Shown here piece by piece: positions 50,599-59,287 of a stretch of 64,000 nucleotides of DNA. The DNA is from Hyphomonadaceae bacterium UBA1849. Lineage in GTDB: Bacteria; Pseudomonadota; Alphaproteobacteria; Caulobacterales; Hyphomonadaceae. The stretch spans positions 86,043 through 150,042 of the forward strand of contig DDIN01000001.1 in NCBI GenBank assembly GCA_002338565.1, given 5' to 3'. Position 1 is the first letter of the stretch. Every line of letters starts with the position of its first letter. Made by a program: the position numbers and the translations under genes. A model generated the notes under the pieces. It saw only the letters and a program-made list of their open reading frames with translations, was not told where the DNA came from and searched no databases.

Positions 50599-52652
50599 GT
50601 GTCATTACCACTCACAAGGACGGAGAAGTCCTGGTAATCGTTTCCAACAACCCACCAGTGAACGCGCTCGGACAAGCTGTCCGTGCTGGCCTGCAGGCTG
50701 GTATCGAAGAAGCGCTGGCTGATGACTCCGTGAAGGCAGTCGTGATCCGCTGCGACGGCCGCACATTCTTTGCTGGCGCAGACATCACTGAATTCGGCAA
50801 GCCACCGGTTCCTCCTTCCCTGCCAGACGTGATCAGCGCAATCGAAGCCAGCACGAAGCCTGTTGTTGCAGCCATCCATGGCACAGCTCTTGGCGGCGGT
50901 CTCGAAGTCGCTCTTGGCTGTCACTACCGCGTTGCAGCGAAATCTGCGAAGCTCGGTCTGCCGGAAGTAAATCTCGGCATTCTGCCAGGCGCAGGCGGCA
51001 CACAGCGCCTTCCACGCGTTATCGGCGTTGCAGAAGCGCTGAACATGATCGTGACAGGCAAGCCGATCAAAGCATCCCGCGGCGCTGAAAACGGCCTTGT
51101 CGACAAGCTCGTTGATGATGCTGACCTCGAAGCCGAAGCAATCGCATTTGCTAAGTCTGTTGCTGGCTCTGCTGACCTGCCACGCACAAGCGAGCGTACA
51201 GAGAAGCTGAAAGAAGCTGCGGCTGACCCGTCTGTCTTCTCGAACTTCCTTGAAAAGAATGGTCGAAAGATCCGCGGTTACGAAGCTCCGATCGCATGTA
51301 TCGAAGCTGTTAAAGCCGCTGTGAACCTGCCAATCGAAGAAGGCCTTCAGAAAGAGCGTGAGCTCTTCATGAAGCTGGTTTCTGGCACACAATCTGCTGC
51401 TCTGCGTCACGCATTCTTCGCTGAGCGCGCAGCCTCCAAAATCGACGATATCCCTAAGGATACACCGCTGATCGACATCAAGAAGGTCGGTATTCTCGGC
51501 GCTGGCACCATGGGTGGCGGCATCGCGATGAACTTCCTCTCTGCTGGTATTCCGGTCACCATCCTCGAGCGCGAAGAAGCAGCTCTGGAACGCGGCGTCG
51601 GCATCATCCGCAAGAACTATGAGAACTCTGCAAAGCGCGGTCGCATGACTGAAGAGCAGGTCGAGAAAGCTATGTCGCTTCTCACACCTACGCTCAAAAT
51701 GGACGACCTTGGTGATTGCGACCTCGTGATCGAAGCTGTCTTCGAGCTGATGTCCATCAAGAAAGACGTCTTCGGCAACCTCGATAAGGTTGTGAAGAAA
51801 GGTGCAATCCTCGCATCTAACACGTCTTACCTGAATGTCGACGAGATCGCAGCGTGCACATCACGTCCGGAAGATGTTGTGGGTCTCCACTTCTTCTCCC
51901 CAGCGAACATCATGAAACTTCTCGAGATCGTTCGCGGCGAGAAAACATCCGACACGGTTCTGGCGACCTCTATGGCTCTGGCCAAGAAGATCGGCAAAGT
52001 CGCTGTTGTTGCGGGCGTATGCCACGGCTTCATCGGCAACCGCATGCTGGCCAAGCGTCAGCAACAGGGCCAGCAAATGCTGCTCGAAGGCGCTAAGCCT
52101 TGGGATTGTGACCGCGTTCTCACTGAATTCGGCATGCCTATGGGCCCATTCCAGATGGCTGACCTTGCCGGTCTCGACATTGGCTGGGATCCGGAAAAAA
52201 CCTCGTCTTCCACAGTTCGCGAAGTGCTTTGCGAGCGTGGCCGTCGCGGTCAGAAAACCGGTAAAGGCTTCTACGACTATGACGAAGCACGCCGCGGCAC
52301 ACCGTCTGCAGAAACCGAAGAGATCATCAATTCCTTCATCGAGAAGTCTGGCAACACACCACGCCAGATCGACGATCAGGAAATCCTCGAGCGTCTGCTC
52401 TACCCGATGGTCAATGAAGGCGCGAAAATCCTCGAAGAAGGCATGGCTCAACGTGCGTCAGACATCGATGTTGTCTGGATGAACGGTTATGGCTGGCCTC
52501 CTTATACAGGCGGCCCAATGTTCTGGGCGGACACTGTCGGCCTCGACGTAATTCTGGCTGGCCTTGAGAAGCATGCTGACAAGTTCGGCGACGAAGTCAC
52601 CATCTCTCAGCTTCTCCGCGACAAGGTCGCTAAAGGCGAGAAATTCAACTGA
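50595..52652 (+). CDS. fadB: Bifunctional enoyl-CoA hydratase / 3-hydroxyacyl-CoA dehydrogenase
   Basis: Fatty-acid oxidation protein of 685 residues. The ATG at 50595 follows AAAGGAG; the frame opening at 50532 is not used. The N-terminal crotonase half has GTALGGGLEVALGCHYRV and LPEVNLGILPGAGGTQRLPR with the catalytic Glu pair; after a linker comes the dehydrogenase half with NAD motif VGILGAGTMGGGIAMNFL and VGLHFFSPANIMKLLEIVRG (catalytic His), then the C-terminal helical repeats. It is closer to the shorter FadJ-like branch than to the E. coli FadB length. A terminator separates it from the thiolase. Confidence 0.95.
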   Translation: MSVITTHKDGEVLVIVSNNPPVNALGQAVRAGLQAGIEEALADDSVKAVVIRCDGRTFFAGADITEFGKPPVPPSLPDVISAIEASTKPVVAAIHGTALGGGLEVALGCHYRVAAKSAKLGLPEVNLGILPGAGGTQRLPRVIGVAEALNMIVTGKPIKASRGAENGLVDKLVDDADLEAEAIAFAKSVAGSADLPRTSERTEKLKEAAADPSVFSNFLEKNGRKIRGYEAPIACIEAVKAAVNLPIEEGLQKERELFMKLVSGTQSAALRHAFFAERAASKIDDIPKDTPLIDIKKVGILGAGTMGGGIAMNFLSAGIPVTILEREEAALERGVGIIRKNYENSAKRGRMTEEQVEKAMSLLTPTLKMDDLGDCDLVIEAVFELMSIKKDVFGNLDKVVKKGAILASNTSYLNVDEIAACTSRPEDVVGLHFFSPANIMKLLEIVRGEKTSDTVLATSMALAKKIGKVAVVAGVCHGFIGNRMLAKRQQQGQQMLLEGAKPWDCDRVLTEFGMPMGPFQMADLAGLDIGWDPEKTSSSTVREVLCERGRRGQKTGKGFYDYDEARRGTPSAETEEIINSFIEKSGNTPRQIDDQEILERLLYPMVNEGAKILEEGMAQRASDIDVVWMNGYGWPPYTGGPMFWADTVGLDVILAGLEKHADKFGDEVTISQLLRDKVAKGEKFN

Positions 52653-52682
52653 GCTGACGGTCAGTTTCAAGCAATCAGAGAA

Positions 52683-52711
52683 GGCCCGCCACACCGCGGG
52701 CCTTTTTCTTT
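52683..52711 (+). terminator. Intrinsic terminator after fadB
   Basis: GGCCCGC (52683-52689), 6-base loop, GCGGGCC (52696-52702), then TTTTTCTTT. It starts 31 bp after the fadB stop. Confidence 0.93.
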
Positions 52712-52804
52712 GCGCCCTGCCTTTACGTCACGGATTGATCAGGCGCGAAATTTCCCCAACACTTTCCGCGCACGTAAAGACAAACACCATACGGGGAAGA
52801 AACG

Positions 52805-54043
52805 ATGCCTGAAGCTTATATTATTGATGCCTGCCGGACACCGCGCGGCGTAGGCAAGGTCGGAAAAGGCGCGCTTGCCGAATTCCATCCTCAACATCTG
52901 GGCGCGACGGTTCTCAAAGCCCTTGCCGAGCGCAACAATCTGAAGACTGAAGAAGTCGATGACATTATCTGGGGCACATCTTCCCAGCGCGGCAAGCAAG
53001 GCGCGGACCTTGGCCGTATGTCTGCTTTGCTCGCGGGATATGATCTCAAAGCCTCTGGCGTGACCCTCGACCGTTTCTGCGGCTCCGGCATCTCTACTGT
53101 GAACATGGCAGCAGCCTCTATCATGTCCGGCATGGAAGACCTCGTTATCGCAGGCGGCACGGAAATGATGAGCTACACCGCCTCCAGTGCAGAGCCGGGT
53201 AAGCTTCCGCTTCTGGATGCGGACAACCCTGCCCTTCGCGCCCTGCGCCCACAATCCAATCAGGGCGTCTGTGCAGACGCGATTGCGACGATGGAAGGCA
53301 TCAGCCGCGAAGACACTGAAGCCCTCGCAGTAGAGAGCCAGAAACGCGCTGCACGCGCCATCGAAGAAGGCCGTTTCGATAAATCGCTCGTGCCCGTATA
53401 TCACGAGGATGGCAGCGTCGCGCTCGACAAGGAAGAATTCCCGCGCCCTAGCACGACCATGGAAAGCCTTGCAGGCCTCAAGCCGGCCTTCACCATGCTG
53501 GCAGACATTCCAGTCGACGAAGACGGCAACACATACCGCTCGCTGATCAACAAGGTGTATCCGGACCTCGACATTCAGCACATCCACCATGCAGGCAACT
53601 CGTCCGGCGTTGTTGATGGCTCGGGCGCAGTTCTTCTCGCCTCGCCGTCTTACGCCGAAAAGCAAGGCTGGAAGCCACGCGCAAAAATCGTCGCGATGGC
53701 GAATATGGGCGACTGCCCGACCCTCATGCTGAACGCCCCGGTTGCCGCGGCGAAGAAAGTGCTCGGCAAAGCTGGTCTCACCAAAGACGATATCGATGTC
53801 TGGGAAATCAATGAGGCGTTTGCCGTTGTCGCTGAGAAGTTCATCCGTGATCTCGAACTCGACCGTGAGAAAGTGAACATCAATGGCGGCGCGATGGCAC
53901 TCGGTCACCCGATCGGCGCAACAGGCTCAATGCTCATCGGCACAGCTCTGGACGAGCTGGAACGTTCCGGTGGTCGCTATGGCCTGGTCACAATGTGCGC
54001 TGCAGGCGGTATGGCACCTGCCATCGTAATCGAGCGTATGTAA
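52805..54043 (+). CDS. Acetyl-CoA C-acetyltransferase (thiolase)
   Basis: Thiolase of 412 residues catalysing the last step of beta-oxidation or acetoacetyl-CoA formation. The nucleophile is Cys92 in RFCGSGISTVN; the base His is in GHPIGATGSML and the second Cys in VTMCAAGGMAP. Ribosome site GGGGAAG precedes the ATG. It has its own transcription start, since a strong terminator follows fadB. Chain-length preference cannot be read from the sequence. It is less like the second thiolase in the window than expected for recent duplicates. Confidence 0.94.
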   Translation: MPEAYIIDACRTPRGVGKVGKGALAEFHPQHLGATVLKALAERNNLKTEEVDDIIWGTSSQRGKQGADLGRMSALLAGYDLKASGVTLDRFCGSGISTVNMAAASIMSGMEDLVIAGGTEMMSYTASSAEPGKLPLLDADNPALRALRPQSNQGVCADAIATMEGISREDTEALAVESQKRAARAIEEGRFDKSLVPVYHEDGSVALDKEEFPRPSTTMESLAGLKPAFTMLADIPVDEDGNTYRSLINKVYPDLDIQHIHHAGNSSGVVDGSGAVLLASPSYAEKQGWKPRAKIVAMANMGDCPTLMLNAPVAAAKKVLGKAGLTKDDIDVWEINEAFAVVAEKFIRDLELDREKVNINGGAMALGHPIGATGSMLIGTALDELERSGGRYGLVTMCAAGGMAPAIVIERM

Positions 54044-54137
54044 TCAGGCATATCAGCAAAGCCTGCGGCCTTGCCTGTATTCAGCGCGGCGTTTGGGTGA
54101 AAGCTCAGACGCCGTGTTTTTATCTGAACGCTCAAAT

Positions 54138-54207
54138 CCATACAGCGGCAGCCCTGCCGCCGGGCTTTGCCCGCCCGGACGGAGCCGCTGTGCGGCGTGA
54201 GGCAAAT
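54138..54207. repeat. 70-bp structured repeat, copy 1
   Basis: Matches copy 2 at 66 of 70 positions. It begins CCATACAGCGGCAG and ends GTGAGGCAAAT. The outer arms ACAGCGGC and GCCGCTGT are inverted repeats and the centre GGGCTTTGCCC folds again, giving a REP-like cruciform. Confidence 0.85.
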
Positions 54208-54299
54208 GACGAAAAGCTTTCGTGGAAACGATAGAGGCTCAGGAAAACAGCCCTGAGCGCGATCCATCGCGAAGGGACAAACCAATGTTGAGCTCAAAA

Positions 54300-54369
54300 C
54301 CATACAGCGGCAGACCTGCCGTCGGGCTTTGCTCGCCCGGCCGGAGCCGCTGTGCGGCGTGAGGCAAAT
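54300..54369. repeat. 70-bp structured repeat, copy 2
   Basis: Second copy in the same orientation, 162 bp after the first. The four differences lie in the loop and centre, while the outer arms ACAGCGGC/GCCGCTGT are identical, as expected if folding is kept. Confidence 0.85.
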
Positions 54370-54386
54370 CAGACAAAAGTTTTCCT

Positions 54387-54433
54387 AAAATCGATTCACT
54401 GGATCGATTTTGAATTTTTGATTTCAAAAATTC
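54387..54433 (-). terminator. Twin hairpins downstream of tRNA-Leu
   Basis: Hairpin A: AAAATCGAT (54387-54395) with ATCGATTTT (54403-54411), loop 7. Hairpin B: GAATTTTTG (54412-54420) with CAAAAATTC (54425-54433), loop 4. Both are perfect 9-bp stems placed head to tail, enclosed by TTTTCC and GGAAAA. They lie just 3' of tRNA-Leu on the minus strand and could end or process its transcript, and may also end transcripts from the plus strand. Confidence 0.55.
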
Positions 54434-54441
54434 CGGAAAAC

Positions 54442-54528
54442 TGGTGCGGGCAGCCGGACTTGAACCGGCACGACCAAACGGTCAACGGATTTTAAGTCCG
54501 GCGCGTCTACCAATTCCGCCATGCCCGC
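54442..54528 (-). tRNA. tRNA-Leu (UAA)
   Basis: On the minus strand the acceptor GCGGGCA (54528-54522) pairs with TGCCCGC (52-46 of 544xx), followed by A and an encoded CCA. Anticodon loop CTTAAAA gives TAA. A long variable arm (GTTGACCGTTTGGTC region) and GGTTCAAGTCC T-loop mark a class II leucine tRNA. Confidence 0.96.
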
Positions 54529-54607
54529 AACAGGCGACCTTATTATCGGACTCGGAAGAGAATGTGCAGCCCCTTTTCTGAAAAAGGCGCTGCACACTGA
54601 ATAATTT

Positions 54608-55819
54608 TTACTCGACGCGTTCGAAAATCGCAGCGAGGCCCTGACCACCACCAATACACATGGTTTCAAGGCCATACTTCGCTTCGCGGCGATCCATCTC
54701 ACGCAGGAGCGTCGTGAGGATACGAACGCCTGTCGCGCCAACCGGGTGACCGAGAGAAATACCGGAGCCGTTCACGTTGATGCGGTCGAAGTCATCGCCT
54801 TCGAGGCCAAGCGCTGTCGTGCAGCCAAGAACCTGAGCCGCGAACGCTTCGTTGAGCTCGATCAGGTCCATGTCAGCAAGCGTCAGCCCCGCACGCTCAA
54901 GCGCGCCAAGGCTGGACTTAACAGGGCCAATACCCATGACAGCCGGACCAACACCCGCAAGGCCCCATGACTTCATGCGAGCCATTGGTTTGACGCCGTA
55001 TTTTTCAGCCATTTCGCGCGTCATGATGAGACACGCCGCTGCGCCATCATTCTGGCCAGAGGCGTTACCAGCCGTAACCGTGGCCTCAGGGTCAATTTTT
55101 GAGCGGATCGCACGGAGCTTCGCCAGAGACTCAAGGTTTGAGTCGTGACGAATGTGCTCATCCTTGTCGACGACGATGTCACCCTTACGGTTTGGCACAG
55201 TGATCGGAACAATCTCTTGCGCGAACTTGCCTTCAGCTTCAGCTGCCGCCGCACGCTTGTGCGAACGAACTGCGAGCTCGTCCTGCGCTTCACGGGACAC
55301 ATTGTATTCCTTGCGAAGGTTCTCGGCAGTTTCGATCATACCGCCTTCGACAGGATAGTTGTCACCGCCAGCTGTGATACGGCCACGTGTCAGACCGTCA
55401 TGCATCATTACGCCTGGTGCGCCAGCGCCCCAGCGCATATCGACGCTATAGAAAGGCGCGCGAGACATAGACTCAGCACCGCCTGCGATCACGCAATCCA
55501 TACCACCGGACGCAACCTGCATCACACCGTTGATCACAGCCTGAAGACCCGAACCACAACGACGGTCGATCTGATAGCCGCACGCTGTGACGGGCAGACC
55601 AGCATTCAGGGAGACAACGCGACCGAAAGCTGGTGCGTCCATTGTCGGATAGCAGTTTGCGAAGAGCACATCTTCGACCAGCTCGCCCGGAAGCTTTGTT
55701 GTTTCCATGATTTGCTTCACGACAGCAGTCGCAAGCTTTTCCGGAGCTACATTCTTGAACCCGCCAGCAAACGCGCCAACCGGCGTGCGAAGCGGCTCAC
55801 AAATTACAACGTCTCTCAT
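54608..55819 (-). CDS. Acetyl-CoA acyltransferase (thiolase)
   Basis: Thiolase of 403 residues with nucleophile Cys88 in RRCGSGLQAV, GHPVGATGVRIL with the base His, and METMCIGGGQGLAAIFERV at the end. It belongs to the acetyl-CoA acetyl/acyltransferase group. The enoyl-CoA hydratase gene lies 15 bp upstream on the same strand, so the two form a beta-oxidation operon separate from the fadB gene. Confidence 0.94.
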   Translation of the reverse strand: MRDVVICEPLRTPVGAFAGGFKNVAPEKLATAVVKQIMETTKLPGELVEDVLFANCYPTMDAPAFGRVVSLNAGLPVTACGYQIDRRCGSGLQAVINGVMQVASGGMDCVIAGGAESMSRAPFYSVDMRWGAGAPGVMMHDGLTRGRITAGGDNYPVEGGMIETAENLRKEYNVSREAQDELAVRSHKRAAAAEAEGKFAQEIVPITVPNRKGDIVVDKDEHIRHDSNLESLAKLRAIRSKIDPEATVTAGNASGQNDGAAACLIMTREMAEKYGVKPMARMKSWGLAGVGPAVMGIGPVKSSLGALERAGLTLADMDLIELNEAFAAQVLGCTTALGLEGDDFDRINVNGSGISLGHPVGATGVRILTTLLREMDRREAKYGLETMCIGGGQGLAAIFERVE

Positions 55820-55834
55820 CTCATCGTCCTCGAT

Positions 55835-56614
55835 TTATTTGTTCAGGGTCCGGCCGCGTTCTGTGACGGCTTTACGCGCTTCCTCAACGCTCTCTGCTGA
55901 CACGCTTTCCGCGTGCTCAGCGGACCGGCGAATTTCCTCCTTCAGCGCGTCTCCGAACGGCATAGCGAAGCCGTCATCAATGAGCGCCTTGTATTTTTTC
56001 AGCAGCACAGGCTGCGTCTTTGTCATGTCTTCAGCCATTTGCAGGGCTGCAGGCACCAGTTCTTCCGGCTGATAAACGCGGTTTACAAGGCCCCAGCGTT
56101 CTGCTGTCTCAGCATCAAGGAAGTTACCTGTGAAAGAGAGCTCTTTCGCACGGGACGTACCGATCAGACGGCAAAGCTTTTGGGAAAGCCCCCAGCCTGG
56201 TACGATACCGACATGCGCATGCGTGTCAGCAAAACGTGCGTTGGTAGACGCAAGCAGCACGTCACACATCAGCGCCAGCTCGAAACCGCCCGTGATGGCA
56301 TAGCCGTTAATCGCGCCAATGATCGGCCACGGATAGTTGCCGAGTGATTTCGCCATATCAATGTTGCCGCCATCAGCGCCCAGCGCAAAACCGGTCTGAC
56401 CGGCTTCTTTAAGGTCAACGCCCGCAGTGAACGCCTTATCGCCGGAACCAGTCAGAACAACAGCGCGAATGCTGTCGTCTTCAGCCAGCGTATCGAATGT
56501 TTCGCAGATCGCTTCACGCAGCGCGCGGCTGAGTGCGTTACGCGCTTCAGGACGGTTCAGCGTAACGAGCGCAACCGCGCCTTTCTTCTCAACAAGAATG
56601 ACGTTTTCAGACAT
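55835..56614 (-). CDS. Enoyl-CoA hydratase/isomerase family protein
   Basis: Crotonase-fold enzyme of 259 residues, expected to hydrate trans-2-enoyl-CoA. Oxyanion-hole region DKAFTAGVDLKE, then INGYAITGGFELALMCDVLLAS, and HVGIVPGWGLSQKLCRLIG with the catalytic Glu region, though the usual second Glu is in part altered (GIVPGWG). It leads the two-gene operon with the thiolase. Substrate length unknown. Confidence 0.92.
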   Translation of the reverse strand: MSENVILVEKKGAVALVTLNRPEARNALSRALREAICETFDTLAEDDSIRAVVLTGSGDKAFTAGVDLKEAGQTGFALGADGGNIDMAKSLGNYPWPIIGAINGYAITGGFELALMCDVLLASTNARFADTHAHVGIVPGWGLSQKLCRLIGTSRAKELSFTGNFLDAETAERWGLVNRVYQPEELVPAALQMAEDMTKTQPVLLKKYKALIDDGFAMPFGDALKEEIRRSAEHAESVSAESVEEARKAVTERGRTLNK

Positions 56615-56699
56615 GCAGTCTCCCCTCGACAGAATTTATATTGTGCTTTGCAGCGTCAATGAGCGTAGCGCCGCGTCAGGTCAAGTGTAGCGACCTATT

Positions 56700-57458
56700 C
56701 TAATCGCCTTCAACCGGCTCAAAGCCGGCATCTGTGATCATTTTCGCTACGGCTTGCATTGCAGCATCCAGCGCGGTCTCGTCAGCAGACCGGACGACAA
56801 TGTTCACGCCACTGTCCTTGGGGCCGCCATACCATGGGTAAGATCCGATAGATGTATCCGGATGGTCCTCTGCGACTTTGCTCAGATAGGCTGCGACATC
56901 GCCCTCACGCATGCCTTTAGCCCGCAGATTGGCTGACTTGATCACCTCACCGCCCTCAAGGCGCGGCCCGACATCTTCAAGCATGGCGCGCGCGATAGAC
57001 GGCACGCCAGCCATGACGAACACATTGCCAAGCTGGAAACCGGGCGCACCGGACACCGGATTTTTGATGAGAGACGCACTATCAGGAATACGCGCCATGC
57101 GCATGCGCGCCTCAGTCAGTTCAACGCCCGTCTGCTCATATCGCTCGCGAATAATCGCCAATGCGTCAACACGCACATCAATCGGGTCACCAAACGCCTT
57201 AGCAACGCAGTCGGCAGTGATGTCGTCATGGGTTGGGCCAATACCGCCTGTCGTGAACACATAGTCGTATGCCTCACGTAACGCGTTCACAGCGGCAACG
57301 ATCGCGCTCTCGTCATCTGACACAATCCGCGCTTCAGCGACCTGAATGCCAATTGGCGCGAGGAAACCGGCAATGTTCTGAAGGTTGATGTCGCGCGTCC
57401 GACCGGACAGCAATTCATCACCAATGAGCAGAACAGCCGCAGTCTTTCGTTGAGTCAT
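56700..57458 (-). CDS. CinA/MoaB-type molybdopterin-binding-fold protein
   Basis: Protein of 252 residues from the ATG at 57458 (MTQRKTAAVLLIGDELLSGRT). It contains the CinA N-terminal MoCF-like domain: IGDELLSGRTRDINLQNIAGFL, VFTTGGIGPTHDDITADCVAKAFG and NPVSGAPGFQLGNVFVMAGVPSIARAML. The C-terminal nicotinamide-amidase domain of full CinA is missing. Family function is uncertain: nucleotide pyrophosphatase activity has been described for some relatives. It is divergent from map across 140 bp. Confidence 0.88.
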   Translation of the reverse strand: MTQRKTAAVLLIGDELLSGRTRDINLQNIAGFLAPIGIQVAEARIVSDDESAIVAAVNALREAYDYVFTTGGIGPTHDDITADCVAKAFGDPIDVRVDALAIIRERYEQTGVELTEARMRMARIPDSASLIKNPVSGAPGFQLGNVFVMAGVPSIARAMLEDVGPRLEGGEVIKSANLRAKGMREGDVAAYLSKVAEDHPDTSIGSYPWYGGPKDSGVNIVVRSADETALDAAMQAVAKMITDAGFEPVEGD

Positions 57459-57598
57459 GATGGTTTCGTCCCATATGTGTAGTGACACTCTATCCGGCTT
57501 TTACTTTCAGTGCATAGACACGTATTAAGTTTGGCGGATAACGACGCACAATCAGAGATACTGTGATATAAAGCGCCCGCATAGTTAACAAGGAGCCC

Positions 57599-58414
57599 AT
57601 GTTGGAAATCGAAGCTGACCTCGTAAAACGCGTAGACGGAATCCGGATTCATACGCCGGAAGACTTTGAAGGCATGCGTAAAGCAGGTCGCGTCGCCGCT
57701 TCATGTCTCGATATGCTGGTTCCTGAAGTCAAGCCGGGTGTCACGACGGGTCACCTCGATGATCTGATCCGCGAGTTTGTTCTCGATAGTGGCGCGGCTT
57801 CTGCGACCATTGGCTATCGCGGGTATCGTCACGCATCCTGTATTTCTCACAACCATGTGGTTTGCCACGGCATCCCGGGCGACCGCGTGCTGAAGGAAGG
57901 CGACATTGCCAATATTGACGTGACTGTCGTCGTCGACAGCTGGCACGGTGACACGTCCCGCATGTATGGCGTTGGCGAGGTCAAACGCCGCGCAAGCCGT
58001 CTGATGGACCTTACCTATCAAGCCATGATGGCAGGTATTGAGGCTGTGAAGCCGGGTGCACGCGTTGGCGATATCGGCGCAGCAATCACCGAACTCGCTC
58101 ACAAGAACCGCCTTTCTGTTGTTGAAGACTTCTGCGGCCACGGCCTCGGTCAGGTCTTCCATGATGAACCGAATGTGGTTCACTCTGCACGCGCTGGAAC
58201 AGGCGCAGAATTGCGCCCTGGCATGTTCTTCACAATCGAACCGATGCTGAACCTCGGCAAGAAAGACACTTACATCCTGAATGACGGCTGGACGGCTGTC
58301 ACACGGGACAAGTCGCTATCCGCCCAGTTTGAACATTCCATTGCGGTGACGGAAGACGGATATGAAATCTTCACCACGTCCCCAGCTGGTCTTCATACGC
58401 CTCACTCGGCGTAA
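57599..58414 (+). CDS. map: Methionine aminopeptidase, type I
   Basis: Metallopeptidase of 271 residues removing the initiator Met from new proteins. Metal ligands are visible in DIANIDVTVVVDSWHGDTSRM (two Asp), CGHGLGQVFHDEPN (His), FFTIEPML (Glu) and AQFEHSIAVTEDG (Glu). The ATG at 57599 follows AAGGAG. The gene is followed by radC after 20 bp, a pairing seen in many alphaproteobacteria. Confidence 0.96.
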   Translation: MLEIEADLVKRVDGIRIHTPEDFEGMRKAGRVAASCLDMLVPEVKPGVTTGHLDDLIREFVLDSGAASATIGYRGYRHASCISHNHVVCHGIPGDRVLKEGDIANIDVTVVVDSWHGDTSRMYGVGEVKRRASRLMDLTYQAMMAGIEAVKPGARVGDIGAAITELAHKNRLSVVEDFCGHGLGQVFHDEPNVVHSARAGTGAELRPGMFFTIEPMLNLGKKDTYILNDGWTAVTRDKSLSAQFEHSIAVTEDGYEIFTTSPAGLHTPHSA

Positions 58415-58434
58415 AGCCTGATCAGAGTTCTACG

Positions 58435-59172
58435 ATGAAGGATGCGCCTGGCCCTCCCCTGTTTCCTGAACAGAATTCATCGCAGAAGCCGGAAAAAGAC
58501 GTTCCGCACTATCACGGTCATAGAGACCGCCTGCGCCAGAAGTTTGTTGAAACAGACGGCGCAGGGCTGGCTGACTATGAAATGTTGGAGCTGCTTCTAT
58601 GCGGCTTCATTCCCCGAAAAGATGTAAAACCCATCGCCAAGCGCCTGCTCGCGCGCTTCGGCTCACTTTCAGCGGTATTCGCTGCATCCCCGAAAGCACT
58701 TCAGTCAGTCGATGGGATAGGCGAAACGCTGTCTATCTATCTGAAGACGGTTCATCACCTTCACTTACGAGCTACGGCGCAGGAGCTGAACGGGCGGGAA
58801 GTGCTCTCTTCATGGCAGAAGGTGCAGGACTATGTTCGTGTTCGCCTCCAGCACGATGAGATCGAATCGTTCCGGGTTCTGTTTCTTGATCGGAAAAACT
58901 GTCTGATCAGTGACGAAGAACTCGGCCGTGGCACGGTCGATCACGCGCCGGTTTACCCACGGGAAATTGCCAAGCGGGTTCTCGAGCTTTCCTCAAGTTC
59001 TATTATTCTCGTCCATAATCATCCAAGTGGAGATCCGACACCATCTCGCGCGGATATTAGTATAACGAGAGAAATCATAGATGTTCTGGACTCTCTGGAA
59101 GTACAGGTGCACGATCATCTTGTTGTTGGACGACAAGGCGTTACCAGCATGCGTGCTGCAGGTCTGATCTGA
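58435..59172 (+). CDS. radC: RadC/JAB-domain protein
   Basis: Protein of 245 residues with a helix-hairpin-helix-like N-terminal part (RLLARFGSLSAVFAASPKALQSVDGIGE) and a C-terminal JAB/MPN+ domain carrying the metal motif HNHPSGDPTPSRAD. Earlier linked to DNA repair, its role is unproven. Directly downstream of map. Confidence 0.94.
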   Translation: MKDAPGPPLFPEQNSSQKPEKDVPHYHGHRDRLRQKFVETDGAGLADYEMLELLLCGFIPRKDVKPIAKRLLARFGSLSAVFAASPKALQSVDGIGETLSIYLKTVHHLHLRATAQELNGREVLSSWQKVQDYVRVRLQHDEIESFRVLFLDRKNCLISDEELGRGTVDHAPVYPREIAKRVLELSSSSIILVHNHPSGDPTPSRADISITREIIDVLDSLEVQVHDHLVVGRQGVTSMRAAGLI

Positions 59173-59287
59173 CACAATAGCTGCCGCCTTTCAGGCGAAA
59201 TGGCTTGCGTGTGGAAGATTTGAGAGTAACGTCCACGCTGCACATGAATATACTAAACAACACCGAAGTTGTCGGGGAGGACAATTA

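Larger units (their letters stand above)
54044..54441. other. Gene-free region with paired 70-bp repeats
   Basis: Nearly 400 bp between the thiolase and tRNA-Leu. It holds no supported gene. It contains two copies of a 70-bp structured repeat 162 bp apart, and two hairpins next to the tRNA. The rest is unremarkable. Confidence 0.7.

Noticed and set aside
50331..51410. Minus-strand open frame opposite fadB
   Set aside because: Antisense of the crotonase half of fadB; composition is atypical and no family is recognisable.
52739..53908. Long minus-strand open frame opposite the thiolase gene
   Set aside because: Shadow frame produced by codon bias of the thiolase; no motif, no ribosome site, and the thiolase has all catalytic residues.
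54138..54369. CRISPR array
   Set aside because: Only two copies of a 70-bp palindromic unit with a 92-bp gap; size and number do not fit a CRISPR.
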